The notes under the pieces were generated by a model that was not told the DNA's origin, did no database searches, and worked only from the letters and a program-made list of their open reading frames with translations. This document shows, one piece after another, positions 8,432 to 12,218 of a stretch of 12,218 nucleotides of DNA. Source of the DNA: Actinidia chinensis (lineage: Eukaryota; Streptophyta; Magnoliopsida; Ericales; Actinidiaceae). The stretch spans positions 22,501 to 34,718 of the forward strand of contig VIGQ01000235.1 of NCBI GenBank assembly GCA_009663005.1, in the 5' to 3' direction. The position numbers were made by a program, and so were the translations under genes. Every line of letters begins with the position of its first letter. The stretch's first letter is position 1.

Positions 8432-8442
8432 CTATAATATCA
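8432..8442 (-). other. Possible decayed primer-binding site
   Basis: TGATATTATAG on the minus strand differs at three positions from TGGTATCAGAG, the start of the initiator-methionine tRNA primer site used by most plant copia elements. It lies two bases inside the inner end of the candidate 5' LTR, where a primer site belongs. Eight of eleven matches in AT-rich DNA is weak on its own. Confidence 0.4.
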
Positions 8443-8444
8443 AG

Positions 8445-8859
8445 TGTCTTAAGATGTAAAATATAAAAAATATTAATACACTTCTACATAATATTATTTA
8501 TACATTTTAATTTTTCTTATGCATTTTATTACAGCTGAAGAGTCACAAAGGAAAACACATTATGAAGAATATTATAACAAATGCATATAAATTATATAAA
8601 ATATCGTCATAAGTAGTGCATTTTTCGGGAGATTAAGATAATATAATATAATTTTGTCTTCTTTGGGGAGAAAAAAAGAGACATATAATTTATCTTCTTT
8701 AGACAACAAAAATAAAATGGCATTTTTGGCTTCTTCAAGACTAAAAATCAATAACAAACATCTTTTGGAGCGTTTCCTAATCTACTACCTCTTCATGAGG
8801 TTAATAATCTTTCAAAAATTATGTAACCTCTATATAATATATACATTGATCTTATGACA
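8445..8859 (-). repeat. Probable 5' LTR of the copia element
   Basis: On the minus strand it begins TGTCATAAGATCAATGTA. This aligns to the 3' LTR start TGTTATGAAATTAATATA at 13 of 18 bases, and the mismatches are all transitions, as expected of methylated old DNA. The inner end (+ strand TGTCTTAAGAT...AATATAAA) aligns to the other LTR's TGTTATAAAAT...CATATAAA with one gap. The flank AAATAA matches the left side. A TATA-like TATAAATA lies about 50 bases from the inner end (near 8490-8498). But the unit is 415 bp against 262 bp, and the middle parts do not align by eye, so the assignment rests on the ends and on position. Confidence 0.5.
8618..8741 (-). repeat. Tandem array of about 36-bp degenerate units in U3
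   Basis: Units start at about 8741, 8704, 8667 and 8629 on the minus strand. Each of the first three carries an AAGAAG core followed by an A/T-rich tail. The AAGAAG cores lie 36 and 36 bases apart; the fourth unit keeps only CCCGAAAAATGC. Since 36 is a multiple of three, the array reads as an open frame on the minus strand with a 12-residue period (KEDKLYVSFFLP / KEDKIILYYLNLP). That frame is a by-product of the repeat, not a gene. Position upstream of the TATA-like box suggests U3 enhancer-type repeats. Confidence 0.6.
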
Positions 8860-8865
8860 AAATAA
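8860..8865. repeat. Right target-site duplication of the copia element
   Basis: AAATAA directly follows the outer end of the candidate 5' LTR and matches the six bases before the left LTR. Only 18 bases then separate it from the next element. Confidence 0.45.
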
Positions 8866-8883
8866 ATTTTAAATTTATAATGA

Positions 8884-9574
8884 TGTTGTGGTAAAAATGG
8901 GGGGCGAGCAACACACTCAATATATTGCTCGGTCTCTCCTCGGCACTGGACCTCGGATATTTGAAGGGCGACCTGCAAGACGAACAGAAGTAAACGGCAG
9001 ACCGGGGCGATGCCGCTACATAAAACCCCTCCCGTGGAATCAGACCAAGGTGTAACAACAGATCAAGATGCTCTGGAGAGAATTGTGGTGTGTTCAGCGT
9101 CGTAGAGCGTACCTTTGTTTCAATGGGGAGTGCGCCTTTTATAGACGGAGTAATGGGCCGCGCCCATGGATCCCTGCGATATCATCCGAAACGATATATC
9201 GGAAGGATATCCGGAGATGAGGAGATTATAATTGGGAATATTGCATATGCGAGAGTATCCCCAATTGTCGCTTGCCGTTGGGGGAGAAAATCTCGCGATG
9301 GGCTTATACATGGGGATCCGGTGGAATTAACCTAAGGGGAAAGAAAGTACTCTACCTCTCCCAACGGCGAGGATGAGACAGTACTTCGGCTCTGCGATCT
9401 CAATGGAGAATAGCTTGGCGAGGTTCTGTCCGGACGTTGGACTCTTTATTACCCTCGGTCAAGAGGGTTCGGAGATCGTTTAGTATTTAAATGCGATGGG
9501 ATTTTATGGATTGATGTTGGGCGATTTCCAACCGTCCCTTGAGGCGAGTTATTTGAAATTAATCAGGTGTTACA
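8884..9574 (-). repeat. 3' LTR of a gypsy-type (Tat-like) retrotransposon
   Basis: On the minus strand this 691-bp unit starts TGTAACACCTG and ends ACCACAACA, giving TG...CA ends with a short inverted repeat (TGT..ACA). A TATA box (TATAAAAG) lies at 9136-9143, with about 250 bases of R-U5 after it including a CTTGCAGG segment. It is directly preceded on the minus strand by a purine-rich tract. The GC content is far higher than in the copia element, so it has a different origin or age. No pol is in the window to confirm the lineage; Tat-like is inferred from the start sequence and the antisense ORF behind it. The left end could be 8881 rather than 8884. Confidence 0.7.
9136..9143 (-). promoter_or_regulatory. 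LTR TATA box
   Basis: TATAAAAG sits within CGTCTATAAAAGGCGCAC on the minus strand. It lies about 430 bases from the LTR start and 250 from its end, as expected for the U3/R border of the LTR. This would drive genomic RNA if the copy were a 5' LTR; as a 3' LTR it could read out to the left, into the copia relic. Confidence 0.6.
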
Positions 9575-9598
9575 TTTTTCCCCACCTCAGTAGCTCCC
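9575..9598 (-). other. Polypurine tract of the gypsy-type element
   Basis: The minus strand reads GGTGGGGAAAAA directly before the TG of the LTR, with GGGAGCTACTGA in front of it. This marks the LTR as the 3' copy of a minus-strand element whose body lies to the right. Confidence 0.7.
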
Positions 9599-9690
9599 CT
9601 CTCGAAGTTGCGAGTGAAACAGTTGGGACTTCGAGAACGTTGTTTCTTCTTTCTTCTGCTGACGTGCCTTAATTATTGTGGCAACTACTC

Positions 9691-9845
9691 GATGGGCCCA
9701 CGTGGCAGGAGGTCGAAATAATGCGGAATCTGTTCGAAGCGTCCCATATCCCACCGTTGTTAAATGAGTAAGAAAAAAAAATCTGGACCGTTGATTATCC
9801 TATATATAGGGGGCTCCTTTGTCCCCTTCTGTACTTTTTGACCTT
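9691..9845 (+). promoter_or_regulatory. Promoter-like module 1: G-box and TATA box
   Basis: A perfect CACGTG G-box within CCACGTGGC (9699-9704) is followed by ATCTGGACCGTTGAT (9781-9795) and the TATA box TATATATAG (9801-9809). The TATA box sits in the palindrome CCTATATATAGG. A pyrimidine-rich leader follows. The direction is +, opposite to the LTR next to it, so it would transcribe the antisense ORF behind the polypurine tract. Confidence 0.55.
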
Positions 9846-9909
9846 ACTATTGTACTATTGGACCCGCTCCGACTCTCACCTCTAGGACGCTCATAAATTA
9901 TGATCGGCT

Positions 9910-10920
9910 ATGTCTAATAGCTCAATCTCCGTGGACCTCGCAAGGTTGTGGCTCAAAAGGCCGCCACTTCTTCTTCTGCTTCGAAGGTGTTTGCTATCTC
10001 GAAGGTTCCGAGAACTACATCCGATAAAAGAGGCCTTTTGGACGATGGGATCCAAGGGAAAGCAGGTCGCCAATTGCCGGAGGCAAAGAAACTAAAATTG
10101 ACACCGGAGCGTCCTGGAGCTCCACAGGGCCTCCCTTGCTTCAGTAGCGTGTAAGTTGCGTCGGCCAAGAACTCTTGGCGAAGCCTTGGCTCCACAGATT
10201 CAGTGATTGCCATCGCGGGCCACAAAGCAGAAAAAATTCTGGCCGGGGTGATCTCCGGCAGAAAGGAGAAGGTGATAGGCTTTCCTTCGATCAGTGGTGA
10301 CACAAGGTTTCCTTCTGCATGTGCTGGCCAGGTATTTGTCTTTCCCTAAAGGTGTTGTCAATTCATATTCAGCGCGTAATTTTGATTCTGTTTGTAGTAG
10401 GGTTATCCTTAAGGGTCTTCCCTCAGCGGTACGTATCCTGGACTTTCGCCGAGTCCGCCCTCAAATCGAAAAAGGCTGTAGCTGAATCTTCTGCCGCTAG
10501 ATGGAAATGGTTCTAGCGCAAAATCGGGCCATTGATTAAAAGCTCCCTTGCTTGAGGAGAAGGCGAAGGGAAATAGCTCACCGAGGATTTTGATGTTAGA
10601 GACAAGGTATTTCAGAAGTTTAGAGGCGAGGATCTCCGAGCTTGAAAAGAACAGTCTCCTCACGCAAGCAAGGATCACAACACGTCGCGTCAAACGAGTC
10701 GAATGACTTTTTTAAGGCTGTGAGGGGATCGCATCCTCTTATTCCGTGACGAGCTTTGAACTTCTGCAAGAGGCAGCTCGCCCCCATTATCCTAACCTCG
10801 GCGTCGACGGAGGACAAAATCGAGATGGACCATGACCTCTTCTGCCAACGAGGATGCCGACGCCAAGAAAGGAGCGGCCGAAGAGGGGCAGCCGGGGTAG
10901 AGGGGGTTGGCGAAGCTGTT
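9910..10920 (+). pseudogene. Antisense extra ORF copy 1, decayed
   Basis: The first ATG after module 1 is at 9910-9912 (MSNSSISVDLARL). After a frameshift near 9945, a Ser/Ala/Lys-rich linker follows (AQKAATSSSASK..., to about 10154). Next come an open run ...DSVIAIAGHKAEKILAGVISGRK... (10190-10300), a possible intron at 10332-10397, Ala/Lys/Glu-rich coiled-coil-like pieces (ESALKSKKAVAESSAA, near 10450; ISELEKNSLLTQA, near 10632), and an acidic Asp/Glu/Ala-rich tail (TEDKIEMDHDLF) to TAA at about 10920-10922. Such linker, coiled coil and acidic tail architecture is typical of the C-terminal half of the plant 'putative gypsy type transposon' proteins. Stops and shifts show it is dead. The N-terminal domain seen in copy 2 is absent here. 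Its function in living elements is unknown. Confidence 0.5.
10332..10397 (+). other. Possible intron in extra ORF copy 1
   Basis: CCAG|GTATTTG opens and TTTGTAG closes a 66-bp stretch richer in T than its neighbours. The size is at the short end of plant introns. Coding-like sequence lies on both sides, but because the frame is already broken, continuity cannot prove splicing. Confidence 0.3.
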
Positions 10921-10929
10921 TAAGATTCC

Positions 10930-11000
10930 CCCTCCTGTATTTTTTTTGTATAATTTTTTTGTATTTTTATTGTCCGTGAATCTTAGTGAATAAATAAAAG
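10930..11000 (+). terminator. 3' UTR and polyadenylation signals of copy 1
   Basis: After the stop near 10922 the sequence turns abruptly T-rich (TGTATTTTTTTTGTATAATTTTTTTG, 10937 on, with repeated TTGTAT upstream-element words). Two overlapping AATAAA signals follow at 10989-10994 and 10993-10998. Far-upstream UUGUA-type words plus AATAAA are a classic plant poly(A) arrangement. This supports the + strand as the transcribed direction of the extra ORF. Confidence 0.55.
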
Positions 11001-11440
11001 CTGATATCGCTTCCAACTCTTTGTTTTCCTTAACTTAATTACTATCGGCACGTAGCGTTTATCTTTCCTGGCAATATTCATGTGAAAACTGTCGTATCCC
11101 AACTTCCACGCCCTAACCGATATAAGCTCCTGGGCGACGATATCTATACGGCGGATCGGTCGCTGGAGATGAAGATTCCTTGTCGTATGAATGGCGTCCT
11201 CATTAATGGCGACGTCCGTTAAGCTGATCAAGATCCTCAAGCCGTTTTGTAACGAACTAACTGGTGATCTAGATCTTTTACCCTCTAGGCGATTAAGATT
11301 TGGGAGGCATGGTGTGACTGTTAATTCCAGCTAGAAAACTTTTGGGCAAGCTAGGTGGGGCGACATAGGCATCCAATCAAGATGGTTTCAAATCACAGAA
11401 TCACACAGCCTTTCGCATGACCCATGCGACGTTTTTTTTT
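11001..11440. other. Spacer between the two extra ORF copies
   Basis: Moderately GC-rich. A minus-strand frame of 85 codons (10983-11240) is open but has no domain I recognise and overlaps the 3' UTR of copy 1, so I do not call it a gene. A 10-base T run follows GACG at about 11430-11440. Origin not determined; it may be internal sequence of the gypsy-type element. Confidence 0.4.
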
Positions 11441-11489
11441 GTGCATTATGGTCCGGACAGGGAGCGTCGACTGACCTCACTCCACTCCA

Positions 11490-11655
11490 GGAGCCACGTG
11501 GATGGGACTTAATGCAGAAGAGGTTTTTATCGGCGGAAATGGTTTAATGGCGTAACGGCGGTTTTCACATCTTGGAAATCGGAACGTCGCGTGATCTGGG
11601 CCGTTTGCCCGAAAAGATCGTCACAGCCCTCCCCTATTGTATATAAATGGGTTAA
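11490..11655 (+). promoter_or_regulatory. Promoter-like module 2: G-box and TATA box
   Basis: The order of words matches module 1: CCACGTGG (11494-11501), then ATCTGGGCCGTTTG (11594-11607) against ATCTGGACCGTTGA in module 1, then TATATAAAT (11640-11648). Spacing is wider than in module 1 (145 against 102 bases from G-box to TATA). A pyrimidine-rich leader and the ATG of copy 2 follow about 100 bases downstream. Confidence 0.5.
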
Positions 11656-11754
11656 CCTTTCATTCGCACATTTCTTCCGTTGCTTGTCGAAGTGCTGCCT
11701 CCATTTTTAATTGCATCTCGCCATAAACACAAACAGGGTCGGTCTTGTCCCTTT

Positions 11755-12218
11755 ATGTTCTCCAGACCAACCTCCGGATCGAGCGAAGAATCTGAGCATC
11801 CCTGCCTTCTTGGATATCCATCATCTAGGGGCGAAGTATGTTATCTCGACGAAACGAGCCGTCTCCTTCGTCCTCCACCAATAACTATCCAAACTCCCAC
11901 TCCCGCGGAGATGGATCCTCGAGTCTCACCAAGGAGGGTAAACTTTATTCCCAATGCTACTGACAGCTCGGATCTACTATTCATTTCCCTCAGGGGTACG
12001 ACTTTCGATCTCTGGGAATGTGGCGAGACATTTTATCAGCCCGCCAAGGCAAGTTGCATTTTTAGAAGCCTTTTTTTGGCCGGTTTAAGGCTTCCATTCC
12101 CCAACATCAGGAAAGTTTTGATTCACTAAAAGATTTGTCCCTGCCAATTGTCCCCAACGCATGGCTATCAGTCGTCTGCTACGTTGGTGATCTGGCGCCA
12201 CTTCAAACGTCACATGTC
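11755..12218 (+). pseudogene. Extra ORF copy 2, PF04195-like N-terminal part, cut by window end
   Basis: The ATG at 11755 is the first one after the TATA box of module 2; the open frame itself extends upstream to about 11680 without an ATG. The first 80 or so residues are Ser/Pro/Glu/Arg-rich. From about 12000 the sequence resembles the 'putative gypsy type transposon' domain (PF04195): FDLWECGE.., then FLAGLRLPFPNIRKVL. A frameshift near 12120 ends the frame at TAA (12127-12129). In the next frame the family phrase continues (LSLPIVPNAWLSVV), as expected for the 'PNAW' part of the domain. The protein is common in plant genomes as an accessory ORF of LTR elements; its function is unknown. The remainder lies beyond the window. 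Confidence 0.6.

Larger units (their letters stand above)
3133..8859 (-). mobile_element. Degenerate Ty1/copia LTR retrotransposon, near full length
   Basis: Read on the minus strand, the element has the complete copia order: 5' LTR candidate, gag with CCHC knuckle, protease, integrase, reverse transcriptase, RNase H, polypurine tract, 3' LTR. Integrase upstream of reverse transcriptase is the defining Ty1/copia order. Recognisable blocks include the gag phrase LDWILDAEIH, the integrase phrase GDMCGP, the phrase YVGFES..IIKYLE after integrase, a YFDD box, and GGYIKGDRIKHISPKFFF near the end of RNase H. The 5.7-kb length is normal. Stops and frameshifts occur throughout, so it cannot make a polyprotein and would depend on enzymes from another element. 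The many transitions and LTR divergence indicate an old insertion. Confidence 0.9.

Noticed and set aside
8572..8757. 61-codon minus-strand ORF with 12-residue repeats
   Set aside because: The periodicity is explained by a 36-bp DNA repeat in the LTR; no start context and no family, so not a repeat protein.
9090..9335. 81-codon + strand ORF and overlapping minus ORFs in 8852-9335
   Set aside because: They lie wholly inside the gypsy-type LTR, which is non-coding.
9953..10303. 116-codon minus-strand ORF
   Set aside because: Antisense shadow of the + strand extra ORF; the + strand has promoter words and poly(A) signals, while this frame has no recognisable domain.
10409..11016. Minus-strand ORFs of 65-94 codons
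   Set aside because: Shadows of the decayed + strand extra ORF and its 3' UTR; no family recognised.
10983..11240. 85-codon minus-strand ORF
   Set aside because: Plausible composition but no recognisable domain, and it overlaps the poly(A) region of the + strand unit; left as unexplained spacer.
1..12218. CRISPR array, tRNA or rRNA genes, bacterial operons or defence systems
   Set aside because: No regularly spaced identical repeats, no tRNA cloverleaf or rRNA sequence seen, and every recognisable protein trace is from plant LTR retrotransposons.

Overview
The window looks like intergenic, repeat-rich DNA from a flowering plant. The left three quarters are very AT-rich. Every protein trace I can recognise belongs to a plant LTR retrotransposon, and those traces carry many stops and frameshifts. 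I see no bacterial gene organisation, rRNA, tRNA or CRISPR array, and no intact cellular gene. I cannot tell monocot from eudicot.

Layout. 1-1000: AT-rich DNA with one possible terminal exon of an unrecognised plant gene (226-307) and an AT microsatellite (344-401). About 1040-1340: a + strand relic resembling the TATA box and R-U5 part of a gypsy-type LTR, followed by a possible splice acceptor and a 26-codon ORF. 1559-3126: AT-rich filler with a probable hAT-like MITE (2043-2334). 3133-8859: an old Ty1/copia element on the minus strand. It has a 3' LTR (3133-3394), polypurine tract (3395-3403), RNase H, reverse transcriptase, integrase, protease and gag traces in the expected order, and a probable divergent 5' LTR (8445-8859). 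AAATAA flanks both ends. No reading frame is intact.

At about 8884 the composition jumps to GC-richer sequence that runs to the end. 8884-9574 has the structure of a minus-strand gypsy 3' LTR (TG...CA ends, minus-strand TATA box, adjacent polypurine tract at 9575-9598). Behind the tract, on the opposite strand, are two promoter-like modules (G-box CACGTG plus TATA box). Each leads into a decayed ORF: 9910-10920 (linker and coiled-coil-like C-terminal part, followed by polyadenylation signals) and 11755-12218 (N-terminal part, resembling the 'putative gypsy type transposon' family PF04195, cut by the window end). This fits a Tat-lineage gypsy element carrying an antisense extra ORF between pol and the 3' LTR, with its gag-pol beyond the right edge.

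The most useful second looks are the antisense extra-ORF arrangement and its apparent duplication, the mismatched copia LTRs with a 36-bp repeat array in only one of them, and the possible host exon at the left edge. I found no evidence for a wholly new system.
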